A stretch of 40,378 bases of DNA from Candidatus Saccharimonadota bacterium (GTDB taxonomy: Bacteria; Patescibacteriota; Saccharimonadia; CAILAD01; BJGX01), in assembly GCA_013816445.1 (NCBI GenBank), contig JACDEK010000001.1, positions 1 through 40,378 of the forward strand, given 5' to 3'. The number at the start of each line of letters is the position of its first letter. The stretch's first letter is position 1. Both the position numbers and the translations under genes were made by a program. The notes beneath the pieces were generated by a model. That model saw only the letters and a list, made by a program, of their open reading frames with translations. It made no database searches and had not been told where the DNA came from. Shown here piece after piece: positions 1-8,398 of this stretch.

Positions 1-127
1 CGCTGTTTAAGTATTCAATCTCTGGTAACTCATGGTCTACACTTACTCCTGGTGCTGCTAGGGCTGGTGCTGCTGGTCTTGCTACTTCTGGTCAGTGGGT
101 ACGCAGACAACCAGAAGCTGACTGGAC
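1..127. repeat. Exact terminal repeat (circularisation overlap), left copy
   Basis: The first 127 bases equal the last 127 bases (40252-40378) with no mismatch. A length of 127 is a common maximum k-mer in de Bruijn graph assembly, so this is best read as an assembly overlap of a circular or circularly permuted genome. A physical terminal repeat is less likely, because it falls inside a coding sequence and the reading frame continues across it. The unique genome length is then 40,251 bp. Confidence 0.95.
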
Positions 128-518
128 AGACGAGAGTGTCATACTGAACGGACGAAGAATATACTCATTTAGAGGTGGTGGTACTTCTACGCTTGATTAC
201 TACGACATACCTGCTAATACATGGGTAAGTGGAGTAGTATATAACCGCCAACAAGAAACCTTTACGACAGGCACTAACTATGTGTATTCAACAGATGGTT
301 TCCTATACATTTCTAAAGAAGCGACAGGTAGGGTATTCAGATACTCACCGTCAACTAACACTATAGATGCCTGGTCAACTTTCCTCTACACACAAGGTGC
401 AGCCGTAATCGGGGATACAATGTTTGATGTTGATTATACGGACGGAGCAACCACTATTAGATTCATATACGACGTACTAAACACCTCAACTGTAATGCTA
501 AGGCAAATGGTAATCTAA
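1..518 (+). CDS. Kelch-like tail fibre protein, C-terminal part (begins at 39360)
   Basis: Frame 3 is open from position 3 to the TAA at 516-518 and is the continuation of the gene starting at 39360. Kelch-like blades continue here: strands such as Y-D-I-P-A-N-T-W and R-Y-S-P-S-T-N-T, with a Gly triplet between blades. An internal ATG at 282 exists but has no ribosome site, so it is not the true start. The stop overlaps the next start as TAATG, suggesting translational coupling. Confidence 0.8.
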   Translation, partial: LFKYSISGNSWSTLTPGAARAGAAGLATSGQWVRRQPEADWTDESVILNGRRIYSFRGGGTSTLDYYDIPANTWVSGVVYNRQQETFTTGTNYVYSTDGFLYISKEATGRVFRYSPSTNTIDAWSTFLYTQGAAVIGDTMFDVDYTDGATTIRFIYDVLNTSTVMLRQMVI

Positions 519-805
519 TGGCAACTCGGCAAACTTCAACCTCTGGCAGTCCCGTCAGTGTTGCCGCTTCTGCTACCAGCATTAACCTGTTAGCTGCTAA
601 CACTCAACGATTGGGTGCTTCTATATTCAATGACTCAACTGCCACACTATATGTAAAAATGGGAACTACGGCATCAACAACAAGCCACACTGTACAGCTA
701 GTCGGTGGTGCGTTCTACGAACTACCAGAACCGATGTATCTAGGGATAGTCACGGGTATTTGGGCGAGTGCTACTGGCTCGGCTCGTATCTCGGAGATGA
801 TTTAA
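518..805 (+). CDS. Small virion/tail-associated protein
   Basis: 95 residues, Ser/Thr/Ala-rich. The middle has the pattern A-N-T-Q-R-L-G-A-S-I-F-N-D-S followed by alternating strands and G-G-A-F-Y-E-L-P. This arrangement is often seen in small beta-sandwich proteins encoded beside phage tail genes. The start overlaps the upstream stop and the stop overlaps the next start (TAATG at both ends), so it is tightly coupled to the fibre genes. No catalytic motif is visible. A minor tail or decoration role is inferred from position only. Confidence 0.7.
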   Translation: MATRQTSTSGSPVSVAASATSINLLAANTQRLGASIFNDSTATLYVKMGTTASTTSHTVQLVGGAFYELPEPMYLGIVTGIWASATGSARISEMI

Positions 806-1587
806 TGCCACTATATAATCCTCAACAATGGAGTAGGGTAAACTCAGGAGTCTATGATTACATAAAGCCACAGACCATTACCGATATATTACTTGTTGGG
901 AGTAATCTTACTGGTGCAGGGCTAACAGCATTAGAGGCTTTGGGTAAACCAACGTCTATATTCTCAAACGATGTTGGTACTAACTTCTACCTAAATCATA
1001 CTGCTGGGCCACCAGGGTTTAATTTTGGTGCTATATTTGCGTCAGTACGTGCAAGAGGTACAGGGAATGCACCTACAACTGTAGTGCCTGGTGATTGGCT
1101 AGGTGGTGTGGCTGGACTGGGCTACGACGGTACGTACTATACAGCGAGCACTCCAGCACATTCCGTACCTGGTATCTGGCAAGTAGTCACAGGCACAGTA
1201 TCTGCTGGAGTAGTGGAAAGAAATGTCTACATCGGTGGAGTTACAACTCCTGCTATAGGTTTTGATACTAATACTAACTTAATTACTCTCAGCTATCCAA
1301 GCCTGATGACAGGTATAAGACCTGGCTATACAGCCCAAATAGCCAACTATACAGCTACAGCTAACAATTACACTATTGACTGTACCACTAACACATTTAC
1401 AGTAACTTTACCCACCGCTGTCGGAGTAACAGGTCAAGTCTATAACATAAAGAACTCAGGTACAGGCGTTATAACTATAGCCACCACCTCATCACAAACT
1501 ATAGATGGAGTAACAACTGCTGTACTATCTACTCAATATGCTTCGCTCGTTGTTCAATCAACAGGTGCAAACTGGATAATAACTTAA
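805..1587 (+). CDS. Tail fibre/appendage protein
   Basis: 260 residues. The start at 805 is chosen because it overlaps the upstream TAA as TAATG; an in-frame ATG at 760 lies inside the previous gene. The C-terminal ~85 residues match a beta module often seen at the end of phage fibre proteins: a F-T-V-T-L-P-T-A strand, Y-N-I-K-N-S-G-T-G, T-I-D-G, and a final G-A-N-W-I-I. The middle is Gly/Thr-rich without recognised enzyme motifs. Probably a trimeric fibre or fibre tip component; that is inference. Confidence 0.75.
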   Translation: MPLYNPQQWSRVNSGVYDYIKPQTITDILLVGSNLTGAGLTALEALGKPTSIFSNDVGTNFYLNHTAGPPGFNFGAIFASVRARGTGNAPTTVVPGDWLGGVAGLGYDGTYYTASTPAHSVPGIWQVVTGTVSAGVVERNVYIGGVTTPAIGFDTNTNLITLSYPSLMTGIRPGYTAQIANYTATANNYTIDCTTNTFTVTLPTAVGVTGQVYNIKNSGTGVITIATTSSQTIDGVTTAVLSTQYASLVVQSTGANWIIT

Positions 1588-1597
1588 GGAGATAATC

Positions 1598-2407
1598 ATG
1601 TCATATACACCTCAACCAAACGTACAATTTTTTACCGCATCAGGAACATGGACTAAACCATTAGACCCTGCTTATAAAGAAGTGGAAGTTCTTTGTATTG
1701 GTGGTGGTCAAGGTGGTGGTTCTGGCCGTAGAGGTGCAACAGGTGGCATACGCTCAGGTGGCGGTGGCGGTGGTTCAGCTCCTTTGGTTAGGGGTGTATT
1801 CTCTATAACTACACTAGCTACAACTGAAACAGTAACGGTTGGAGTTGGTGGCTTAGGTGGTGCAGCTATAACAGTCGATACTACAAATGGTGACGCTGGT
1901 GGTGCGGTAAACGTAACATCTTCTTTTGGTTCGTGGTTACGTTCACGAAATAATGGTTTTGGTTCTGGTGGCGGCGGATTTGGCAATGCTATGTTTGCAC
2001 CTGCAACAGGTGGGGCTGGGGCAGCAGCTGGTACAGTCGGCGTTGCTGGAAGTGTTGGATATGCTGGAGGTTCAGGCGGTGGTGGCGGAGGTGGAGTAAC
2101 TGCAGTCGAAGCAGTATCCGCAGGCGGTACTGGTGGATTACACGACCCAACTGCAAGAGCTGGTGGTGCTGCTGGTGCTGCTGGTGCTGCTGGTGCTGTT
2201 CCTGCCGTAGTCTCAGCTAGTGGTGACCCAAGTGGTGGAGCTGGCGGCGGAGGTGGCGGCTCAGCTGTTGCTGGTGCTGCAGGTGCTGGTGGAAACGGTG
2301 GAACTTGGGGCGGTGGCGGAGGCGGAGGTGGAGCATCTACTAACGGTAGTAACTCAGGTGCAGGCGGTAATGGTGGTGCTGGTATGGTAATGGTAATAAC
2401 AAGATAA
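1598..2407 (+). CDS. Glycine-rich tail tip/fibre protein
   Basis: 269 residues with AAGGAG six bases before the ATG. After about 50 residues (V-x-V-L-C-I-G-G-G-Q-G-G-G-S-G) the protein becomes extremely glycine-rich, with runs such as G-G-G-G-G-G and Ala-Gly triplets. It ends with G-G-A-G-M-V-M-V-I-T-R. Phage glycine-rich tip domains fold as polyglycine-II sandwiches and determine receptor specificity; this fold is inferred from composition. The DNA holds (GGTGCTGCT)n repeats at about 2160-2200 that could allow length variation by slippage. Confidence 0.8.
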   Translation: MSYTPQPNVQFFTASGTWTKPLDPAYKEVEVLCIGGGQGGGSGRRGATGGIRSGGGGGGSAPLVRGVFSITTLATTETVTVGVGGLGGAAITVDTTNGDAGGAVNVTSSFGSWLRSRNNGFGSGGGGFGNAMFAPATGGAGAAAGTVGVAGSVGYAGGSGGGGGGGVTAVEAVSAGGTGGLHDPTARAGGAAGAAGAAGAVPAVVSASGDPSGGAGGGGGGSAVAGAAGAGGNGGTWGGGGGGGGASTNGSNSGAGGNGGAGMVMVITR

Positions 2408-2417
2408 GGAGATAATT

Positions 2418-2762
2418 ATGGACGAACAAACTCAAGAACAAATACTAAATCAAGCGTTACAGGTGCTTAGCTTAATCGGCACTAATCCAATAAGTGATGT
2501 TAGCTATAAGACAGTAGACGGCGAGGTTTACTCTACGTTTACGATTAGCTGTAAAGATACTTCAGGTAATACGGTTGAACTAGTTAAAAAGACCGACAAG
2601 GTTGCTGACCCTGCCAAAGTAAAGCAAGACATACTAGATGCTGAGCAATCTATATCAGACAGACTAGCAGAGATACAAGACAAAAAAGCTATTATAGTTC
2701 CTCAATTAGATGCTGTTATGACTCCTAAAGCAGTTGAGCCAGAAGCTAGTGGTGTAGAATAA
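2418..2762 (+). CDS. Hypothetical protein in tail-tip cassette, possible fibre chaperone
   Basis: 114 residues preceded by AAGGAGATAATT. The N-terminal half is mixed alpha/beta. The C-terminal half (about residues 65-100) is a charged helix, D-I-L-D-A-E-Q-S-I-S-D-R-L-A-E-I, followed by a low-complexity end. Its position right after the glycine-rich fibre gene, and a helical acidic profile like small tail-fibre assembly proteins, suggest a chaperone. No family was recognised. Confidence 0.7.
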   Translation: MDEQTQEQILNQALQVLSLIGTNPISDVSYKTVDGEVYSTFTISCKDTSGNTVELVKKTDKVADPAKVKQDILDAEQSISDRLAEIQDKKAIIVPQLDAVMTPKAVEPEASGVE

Positions 2763-2768
2763 GCTAGT

Positions 2769-2777
2769 GATATAATA
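2769..2777 (+). promoter_or_regulatory. Extended -10 promoter for adaptor/nozzle genes
   Basis: TGATATAAT (TGnTATAAT) 23 bases before the ATG at 2801. No convincing -35 is present. The leader carries an AGGAG site. It belongs to a recurring promoter type in this genome (5389, 7897, 26146, 38326). Confidence 0.6.
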
Positions 2778-2800
2778 GAACTTGAAAGACAGGAGATTTA

Positions 2801-3442
2801 ATGGCATATAATGTCGGTACAATTATAACCAAAGTACAGAATAAACTTGATGACTCAGGATTTTCAAGCACTATACTAACTGACTTTGCTAACGATACGC
2901 AAAGAGAGTTATTTAATAGTAGGTTTATGCAGTTTATGGAAACATCAACTACTTTTAGTATAGCTTCTGGAGCTTCTGGTTTAGGAACACTCCCAACAGA
3001 TCTACAGCTCCCTATAAATCTCAAAATAACCTCTCCTGTAGGCTTATATAAGGTATTACAGCCTATGTCTGCTGAGGAGTTCGATAGCACATTTGGTTCA
3101 GCCAATGCAATTCTTACACAAGGCACTCCCATAATATGGTATTCTTTTGCCAATTCTATAAGTCTATACCCAATTGCTTCATCTGCTGTAACAATGACTC
3201 TAAGATATTACAAAATACCTACTGAACTAGTAAATGCTTCTGATGTACCAGAGATACCAGTAGAGTTCCAAGAAGTCCTTGTTCTAGGTATGTATAAAAG
3301 AGCCCTAGAATATAATGATAGTTTCGACCAGTCAGCATATATAACTGTTAAAATGGATAAACTAGTAGATGATATGTCTAGGAGATACAGCCCTAAGTCT
3401 TCAGCTACTACAAGAATGAATATAAATAGACGAGGTATCTAA
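2801..3442 (+). CDS. Head-to-tail adaptor protein (P22 gp4/T7 gp11-like role)
   Basis: 213 residues. The N terminus resembles podovirus adaptors: I-I-T-K-V-Q-N-K-L-D-D, then a helix D-F-A-N-D-T-Q-R-E-L-F-N. A beta-rich middle follows, with Y-K-V-L-Q-P-M-S-A-E-E-F and P-I-I-W-Y-S-F-A-N. C-terminal helices include F-Q-E-V-L-V-L-G-M-Y-K-R-A-L-E. Such proteins form the ring between portal and tail nozzle. The stop overlaps the ATG of the nozzle gene. Assignment rests on size, pattern and neighbour. Confidence 0.7.
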   Translation: MAYNVGTIITKVQNKLDDSGFSSTILTDFANDTQRELFNSRFMQFMETSTTFSIASGASGLGTLPTDLQLPINLKITSPVGLYKVLQPMSAEEFDSTFGSANAILTQGTPIIWYSFANSISLYPIASSAVTMTLRYYKIPTELVNASDVPEIPVEFQEVLVLGMYKRALEYNDSFDQSAYITVKMDKLVDDMSRRYSPKSSATTRMNINRRGI

Positions 3443-5391
3443 TGCGACAAGCATCTCTACCAAGAGTTATCCCAGCACCCTTGCAAAAGATGGAACTTTT
3501 AGATTATTCTAAGGGCGTAAACTCTTTTGATGCTAATGACGTAATACAAGAAAACTATTTACGGGTATCTACAGACGCACGAATTTCTACACTCGGTAGG
3601 TACAAAACACGACAAGGTTGTGACTTTTACTCTGTACCAGCAGGAGAAACCGTAGATGTCCAAAGAACCTCAGTTACAGGTGCTTCTACTTCAGCGATTA
3701 CTAAAACTACTTGGTTTGCAGCAAAATACACAGCAGGAGCTACAGGAAGACTCACTAGAGTAGATTTAAACCTTTTAAACAATAACTCAGGTACAGCACC
3801 AATTGTTGTGGCTATATACTCGGACACTGCGGGTGCACCTGGTACGCTTTTGGCTACAAGCTCTGTTCCAGCCTCAACACCAACAGGTTCAGCAGCCTAT
3901 ATATCAGTGCGGTTTATGGAAGCTCCACAGATTACTTCTGCATCTGTTTATTGGGTAGTGTGTTATAACCAAGATGACGGCTCTGGTGATTATAAGTGGA
4001 CTACATCTACAACAGCCTCAACAGCTTTAACTTCTACATCATCAGGTGTAAGTTGGGCTGCAACAGCTTTTGAGCTAAACTTTAGAACTTATATATCAAC
4101 AAACTCAGCCACACTAGGTCTTTATAGGGCATATAAGAGCGATGGTACGAAGAAAAGCCTTTTAGCCCATGGAACTACACTTTACAGCGTAAGTGACGTT
4201 AACGGCTCTCTAACAAGCTTAAAAGCAGGTCTTACAGCTAACGGTCTATACAGATTTCATATGGCGAATGATGTTGTGTATTACACAAACGGTGTAGATG
4301 CTCCCCGTAAGTGGAATTTCACCACAGAAGCATCAAATACTGGCACTACCACAATCTCATCTAATTTGATTCTACATAAAGATCAGATGTTTTATTTAGA
4401 TGTAACATCACCAAACAGAATATATTTTAGTGATAAAACAGCTTTTGAGACCTTTACCTCGACTAACTTCTTATATGTACCATCACCCAAAAACCCAGAT
4501 ACTATATCTGGCTGGACTGTACTTAATGATAACCTCTACATTCTTACTAAAAAGACTAAGTGGGCTTTGTATGGATCAGATCTAACTAACTTTGTTTTAA
4601 GAAAGGCTACTGGTCTAAAAGGCTCATATAGTCAAGAACAAATGCAATCTACTCGAAATCACTTATACTTTGTATCTGATGATGGCATTTACAGATTTAA
4701 CGGTGCTACTGATGAGTTGATCTCAAGAGATATAACAGATGAGTTCAATGCAATCGCTAATAAGTCTACAATAACCACAGCACTTGCTAATAATAGATTT
4801 TATGTCTTTTACACCCCAAGTGGTGGTGCTCAAAACTCTAAGTGTCTAGTGTATAACATAAACTACGCTTCTTGGGAGTCTATAGACTTAAACACTTACA
4901 TAAGTCTCTCTAATGTATGGGAGGGTGTAGGTGATACTGGGCAATTCTTACAAGCTTCTAATCTAGTGGGAGCAGCATATTACGCTGAAGCCTCAACAAA
5001 TACCTACAATAATCTTGGTAAATCTCTAACATACGATATACGAACAAAATACGAATTCTTTGGTAATCCTGCATCAAAGAAACGGATTAAGAGGTGGTAT
5101 CCACGATTTGCAGCACAATCAGGTGCATACAATGTAAGCTGTCAATACGATAAAGACTTCGCTAACAGCCCCTCTACAACCTTAAAGAGTATGGCTAGTT
5201 TAGGTTCTATATGGGGCTCTGGCTATCTATGGGGATCATTTACTTGGGGAGCTTCTACTTTGGTAGCACCTCGTATATCTATACCTGGTAGAGCTAAATA
5301 TGTTCAGTTCAGATTATACAGACAAGGCGTGAACAATCCAGTAGAGTTCTATGGTCATACACTGCTTTACATGACACAACGCCCAAGATGA
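3442..5391 (+). CDS. Tail nozzle beta-propeller (T7 gp12/P22 gp10-like) with inserted beta-sandwich
   Basis: 649 residues. The first ~40 residues, D-Y-S-K-G-V-N-S-F-D and Q-G-C-D-F-Y, are typical of tail tubular protein B and DNA-stabilisation proteins. From about 235 the propeller strands run in order: T-L-Y-S-V, Y-R-F-H-M-A-N-D-V-V-Y-Y-T-N, P-N-R-I-Y-F-S-D, L-N-D-N-L-Y-I-L-T and H-L-Y-F-V-S-D-D-G-I-Y-R-F-N. Residues ~85-215 look like an insertion: V-V-A-I-Y-S-D-T-A-G-A-P-G and V-Y-W-V-V-C-Y-N, a jelly-roll/carbohydrate-binding-like sandwich. The protein closes the DNA channel after packaging in this class of phage. It overlaps the adaptor start. Confidence 0.75.
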   Translation: MRQASLPRVIPAPLQKMELLDYSKGVNSFDANDVIQENYLRVSTDARISTLGRYKTRQGCDFYSVPAGETVDVQRTSVTGASTSAITKTTWFAAKYTAGATGRLTRVDLNLLNNNSGTAPIVVAIYSDTAGAPGTLLATSSVPASTPTGSAAYISVRFMEAPQITSASVYWVVCYNQDDGSGDYKWTTSTTASTALTSTSSGVSWAATAFELNFRTYISTNSATLGLYRAYKSDGTKKSLLAHGTTLYSVSDVNGSLTSLKAGLTANGLYRFHMANDVVYYTNGVDAPRKWNFTTEASNTGTTTISSNLILHKDQMFYLDVTSPNRIYFSDKTAFETFTSTNFLYVPSPKNPDTISGWTVLNDNLYILTKKTKWALYGSDLTNFVLRKATGLKGSYSQEQMQSTRNHLYFVSDDGIYRFNGATDELISRDITDEFNAIANKSTITTALANNRFYVFYTPSGGAQNSKCLVYNINYASWESIDLNTYISLSNVWEGVGDTGQFLQASNLVGAAYYAEASTNTYNNLGKSLTYDIRTKYEFFGNPASKKRIKRWYPRFAAQSGAYNVSCQYDKDFANSPSTTLKSMASLGSIWGSGYLWGSFTWGASTLVAPRISIPGRAKYVQFRLYRQGVNNPVEFYGHTLLYMTQRPR

Positions 5392-5397
5392 TATAAT
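5389..5397 (+). promoter_or_regulatory. Extended -10 promoter before AUC-start tail gene
   Basis: TGATATAAT overlapping the stop of the nozzle gene, 26 bases before the start at 5424. The sequence after it (AGTAAT) resembles that after the 7897 promoter (AGTAAG). Both promoters serve genes with an ATC start. Confidence 0.6.
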
Positions 5398-5423
5398 AGT
5401 AATATTAAGTAAAGGAGTCTATT

Positions 5424-6290
5424 ATCGGTCTTATATCACCAACACAAGTATCAGATGGGACAACAGCAGATGCCTCAGATGTAAATAACCCAATCAACAC
5501 TATCGCTAATGAGTTTAACGGTAATATTGATAATACAAACATTAAAGCAGGTGCAGCTATAGCTGGCTCTAAACTAGCTGATAACTCTATAGACTTAGGT
5601 GCTAAAACATCTACTTGGGACGGTTGGATACTAGTATCTGATACTTGGACATACGCCACTGCATCAACAATAACTGTTCCATCTGACGCTACTACCAAAT
5701 ACTCAGTAGGTGATAAGATAAAGTTCTCTAACGGCTCTACTAAATATTTCTATATAACAGCAGTTACAGCTACCATACTTACTTTAAATGGTGGTATAGA
5801 CTTTACAGTAGCTAACTCAACTATATCTAGTGTCTATTTCTCTAAAGCAGCTACCCCACTAAACTTTCCTCAATGGTTTAACTTCACTCCAACATTAGGT
5901 GCTGGGGGCGGTTCTCCTTTGATTGGTAATGGTACATTAACATGCAGATTCTCTCTGTTAGGGAAAAAATGCACAGTTATAGAAAGGATTGTAGTGGGTA
6001 CAACTACTTCTTTTGGTACAGGAGCAGTCTCTCTTACTTATCCTATTACTCCCCAGTCCAACATATTCACTGGCGGTCATATGATGTTAGGGAATTCTTA
6101 TATCGAAGATGGTGGAGTTCAGGCATATTTAGGTTGGGTGCGTTCTATAGCTAGTAATTCTACAGCCCATATATTCAATACTTTCAATATATCTGCTAGT
6201 GGTAGAGGTTCAGATGTAACTGGCACTGTTCCTTTCTCTTTTGGCTCAACAGATTATATCGCTAGTGTATATACTTATGAAGTAGCTTAA
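5424..6290 (+). CDS. Tail protein starting at a non-canonical AUC codon
   Basis: 288 residues if read from ATC at 5424. The frame is closed upstream by TAA at 5406 and has no ATG, GTG or TTG until 5919. The upstream part nonetheless reads as protein: G-L-I-S-P-T-Q-V-S-D-G-T, then N-P-I-N-T-I-A-N-E-F-N-G-N-I, a phage fibre N-terminal pattern, then helix I-K-A-G-A-A-I-A-G-S-K-L-A. The site AAAGGAGTCTATT-ATC matches AAAGGAGGCTATT-ATG of the capsid gene in spacing. The C-terminal ~110 residues are a beta-rich head with G-G-H-M-M-L-G-N-S-Y. A structural fibre or appendage role is inferred. Confidence 0.75.
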   Translation: MGLISPTQVSDGTTADASDVNNPINTIANEFNGNIDNTNIKAGAAIAGSKLADNSIDLGAKTSTWDGWILVSDTWTYATASTITVPSDATTKYSVGDKIKFSNGSTKYFYITAVTATILTLNGGIDFTVANSTISSVYFSKAATPLNFPQWFNFTPTLGAGGGSPLIGNGTLTCRFSLLGKKCTVIERIVVGTTTSFGTGAVSLTYPITPQSNIFTGGHMMLGNSYIEDGGVQAYLGWVRSIASNSTAHIFNTFNISASGRGSDVTGTVPFSFGSTDYIASVYTYEVA

Positions 6291-6291
6291 T

Positions 6292-6792
6292 ATGGCTTCA
6301 GTACCTAACCGACTACAAGAGGGTACAAACTACACACAGGCAATCCCACTCATAAACGACAATTTTGATAAAGTAGCAGCTGATGTAACTTCTCTTGGTG
6401 CAGGTCAAACCACTACAACTACGGTTACTTTTTCAGCTATAACAGCAGGGACTACATTCCGCGACACTGTAGTAATAGTTAATCCAGGTGGATCATCTTC
6501 GTATCCGTATATAACAGCAGGTTCAATCATAGCGGGTGTTTCAGCTATTGTGCCTAGTATGGACGTATACATAGACACAGATAATGATTCAGGCTACTTA
6601 TACCCAATAGGAGTTAGTCTATCTGTAGCTCAGAAAGCCCTTGCTATAGATGCCAAGCTAGACCTTACAACAGCTGGTGGAGTAGCCTCACTTACAATTA
6701 GCGGTAGGAATTACGACTCATCAACTCATACTTATTATGTGCGTATAAAATCTGCGTATTTCTCATCTAAAGCACCTGGCTCATTCTCATGA
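6292..6792 (+). CDS. Short tail appendage protein, paralogue of the next gene
   Basis: 166 residues. The N terminus has the motif I-P-L-I-N-D-N-F-D-K-V, and the C-terminal part has G-Y-L-Y-P-I-G-V-S-L-S-V-A-Q-K followed by L-D-L-T-T-A-G-G. Both motifs recur in the 301-residue neighbour, so the two are paralogues, this one being the short form. The stop TGA overlaps the next ATG. Probably virion surface proteins; function unknown. Confidence 0.75.
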   Translation: MASVPNRLQEGTNYTQAIPLINDNFDKVAADVTSLGAGQTTTTTVTFSAITAGTTFRDTVVIVNPGGSSSYPYITAGSIIAGVSAIVPSMDVYIDTDNDSGYLYPIGVSLSVAQKALAIDAKLDLTTAGGVASLTISGRNYDSSTHTYYVRIKSAYFSSKAPGSFS

Positions 6793-7694
6793 GCAATCCA
6801 ATATTGAATATACCGATCAAACTACCTAATACTTACTCTGATAGTATTCCAATAATAAATGACAACTTCGATAAGGCTATAGCTAATATAAGCGATCTAG
6901 CACCAAGGCAATTCTCTACAGCTATGACAGGGGCTAGACCATATTTCGGCAAACAATTAGCAGTAGTAGCTTTGGCATATGATCAACCAGAATATACCAA
7001 TTTTTCTACACTAACTCCACAATATGATGTTTTTATAGATTCAGGTACAAACGCTACAGGGACGATAACCATAGACAATACTGCTTCGCCAAGCATTGCA
7101 AACGTAGCTATAGGTGATTATTTTGTAGTAGCAGCTGAAATAGCTTTACAGCCGACTAAACCTCACATATATATAGCTACGTCATCAGCTTCAGTAGCCG
7201 CAGGTGGGACTGGTTCTTGTACTGTAATAGCAGAAAGATGTGGTACAGATTATAACTTAGTAAATACTAGCATGTCCTATAACGGCACACATCTTGCTTT
7301 CATCACATATTACGGTGGTCAGCAAGAATTTCATTCAAACGATGTCATAATTAGAACTGTTAGCATCACCCCTACATTCGGTGGCTCTGGTGGTGGTTCA
7401 TTAACATTGTATACATTAAATTCATCTGGTGGAGCTGGAGTAGAAAATGACCCTAACTATTTATTCCCTAATGGTGCATCATTATCTGCAGCTCAGAAGA
7501 AAATGATAGTACAGCATCATTTAAATATAACCACAGCTACGCCGAATTTTAGTCAATCTACAACAGCTCCATACACAAAGAACTTTGCTACATCAACCAT
7601 ACGAGTAATAAATGAAGACAGTGCTGATCATTCTATATATGTGTCTGTAACTGGTACAATATTTAGTGGTATAACAGGTAACATATTTAAATAA
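6789..7694 (+). CDS. Long tail appendage protein, paralogue of the previous gene
   Basis: 301 residues, ATGA overlap with the previous gene. It shares I-P-I-I-N-D-N-F-D-K-A near the N terminus and Y-L-F-P-N-G-A-S-L-S-A-A-Q-K in the C-terminal third with the 166-residue paralogue. It has extra central sequence of roughly 130 residues, including G-S-C-T-V-I-A-E-R-C and F-G-G-S-G-G-G-S-L. The insertion is beta-rich and may be a separate binding domain. A tail-spike or fibre role is inferred. Confidence 0.75.
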   Translation: MSNPILNIPIKLPNTYSDSIPIINDNFDKAIANISDLAPRQFSTAMTGARPYFGKQLAVVALAYDQPEYTNFSTLTPQYDVFIDSGTNATGTITIDNTASPSIANVAIGDYFVVAAEIALQPTKPHIYIATSSASVAAGGTGSCTVIAERCGTDYNLVNTSMSYNGTHLAFITYYGGQQEFHSNDVIIRTVSITPTFGGSGGGSLTLYTLNSSGGAGVENDPNYLFPNGASLSAAQKKMIVQHHLNITTATPNFSQSTTAPYTKNFATSTIRVINEDSADHSIYVSVTGTIFSGITGNIFK

Positions 7695-7703
7695 GGAGAT
7701 ATT

Positions 7704-7895
7704 ATGAACCCAGAAGGTAATAAAGTCACAATGACAGATATAAGCAATCTACTAACAAGTATTGGTGAACCTGGTACTAAGCAGAAAACTAAAGAAAAAG
7801 CAGTAAGACAGCTATTCCAAGACAAGGGTCTATCTGGTCAGAACCCACAGGGTATACACGTTGCAGATTCTCTCGAGTCGTATCCAGAATACTAG
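7704..7895 (+). CDS. Small hypothetical protein
   Basis: 63 residues with AAGGAG seven bases before ATG. Hydrophilic, with a basic middle (K-Q-K-T-K-E-K-A-V-R-Q) and an acidic tail. It sits between appendage and ejection-type genes. Nothing in it points to a known family. Confidence 0.65.
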   Translation: MNPEGNKVTMTDISNLLTSIGEPGTKQKTKEKAVRQLFQDKGLSGQNPQGIHVADSLESYPEY

Positions 7896-7896
7896 G

Positions 7897-7905
7897 TGGT
7901 ATAAT
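7897..7905 (+). promoter_or_regulatory. Extended -10 promoter before HNH endonuclease
   Basis: TGGTATAAT directly after the stop of the preceding gene, 27 bases before the ATC start at 7933. The leader carries TAAGGAGG. Confidence 0.6.
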
Positions 7906-7932
7906 AGTAAGTAATTAACTAAGGAGGCTATC

Positions 7933-8397
7933 ATCGCATCTAAAATATACACAGTTAGAGAAAGACTATTCCGCCTCATGGACAAGAAGAGGGATTGCTG
8001 GGAATGGACTGGTAGTATAAGTCAACATGGGTATGGTCGATTAACTATTAGTAATAATGGCCATAAGAAGACTAGGTCTGCCCATAGAGTATCTTATGAG
8101 ACTTTTGTAGGCGAAATACCTGATGGTCTTACTATAGACCACTTGTGCCGTAATCGTAAATGTATTAACCCTAGTCACTTAGAAGCTGTAACTATTAAGG
8201 AGAATGTATCTCGTGGCAACCCATTATGGAAACAAGAAGCTGCTAGAACTCACTGTAAATATGGGCATGAGTTTACAGAAGATAATATGTATAAGTATAA
8301 AACTAAAACAGGCGGAGTTTGTCGTAATTGCAAAACGTGCATGAAAGCACGTACAAGAAAACGATATACACTTGCTAAACTAGAAGGAATGTGTTAA
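7933..8397 (+). CDS. HNH homing endonuclease starting at AUC
   Basis: 154 residues from ATC at 7933. A TAA in frame at 7912 closes the frame upstream, and the first ATG is at 7978. Residues before that ATG (Y-T-V-R-E-R-L-F-R-L) belong to the family pattern, so translation must begin earlier. The site is TAAGGAGGCTATC-ATC. Domains: C-W-E-W-T-G-S near residue 21; HNH core with H-R-V-S-Y-E, I-D-H-L-C-R-N-R-K-C and N-P-S-H-L-E; C-terminal zinc motif H-C-K-Y-G-H-E-F with C-R-N-C-K-T-C. Freestanding HNH enzymes cut alleles lacking them and spread as selfish genes. It sits inside the virion operon between two structural genes. Confidence 0.85.
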   Translation: MASKIYTVRERLFRLMDKKRDCWEWTGSISQHGYGRLTISNNGHKKTRSAHRVSYETFVGEIPDGLTIDHLCRNRKCINPSHLEAVTIKENVSRGNPLWKQEAARTHCKYGHEFTEDNMYKYKTKTGGVCRNCKTCMKARTRKRYTLAKLEGMC

Positions 8398-8398
8398 A

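Noticed and set aside
1..127. Terminal repeat as a physical direct terminal repeat of the virion DNA
   Set aside because: Length equals a common assembler k-mer and the repeat lies within a single coding frame.
1708..1986. 92-residue minus-strand ORF opposite the glycine-rich gene
   Set aside because: A proline-rich shadow of GGT/GGC codons on the other strand, without a ribosome site.
6289..6795. Possible UGA recoding, as in Gracilibacteria
   Set aside because: UGA ends several genes exactly at overlaps with the next start (for example 6792, 14277, 34770), and TGG is used for Trp throughout.
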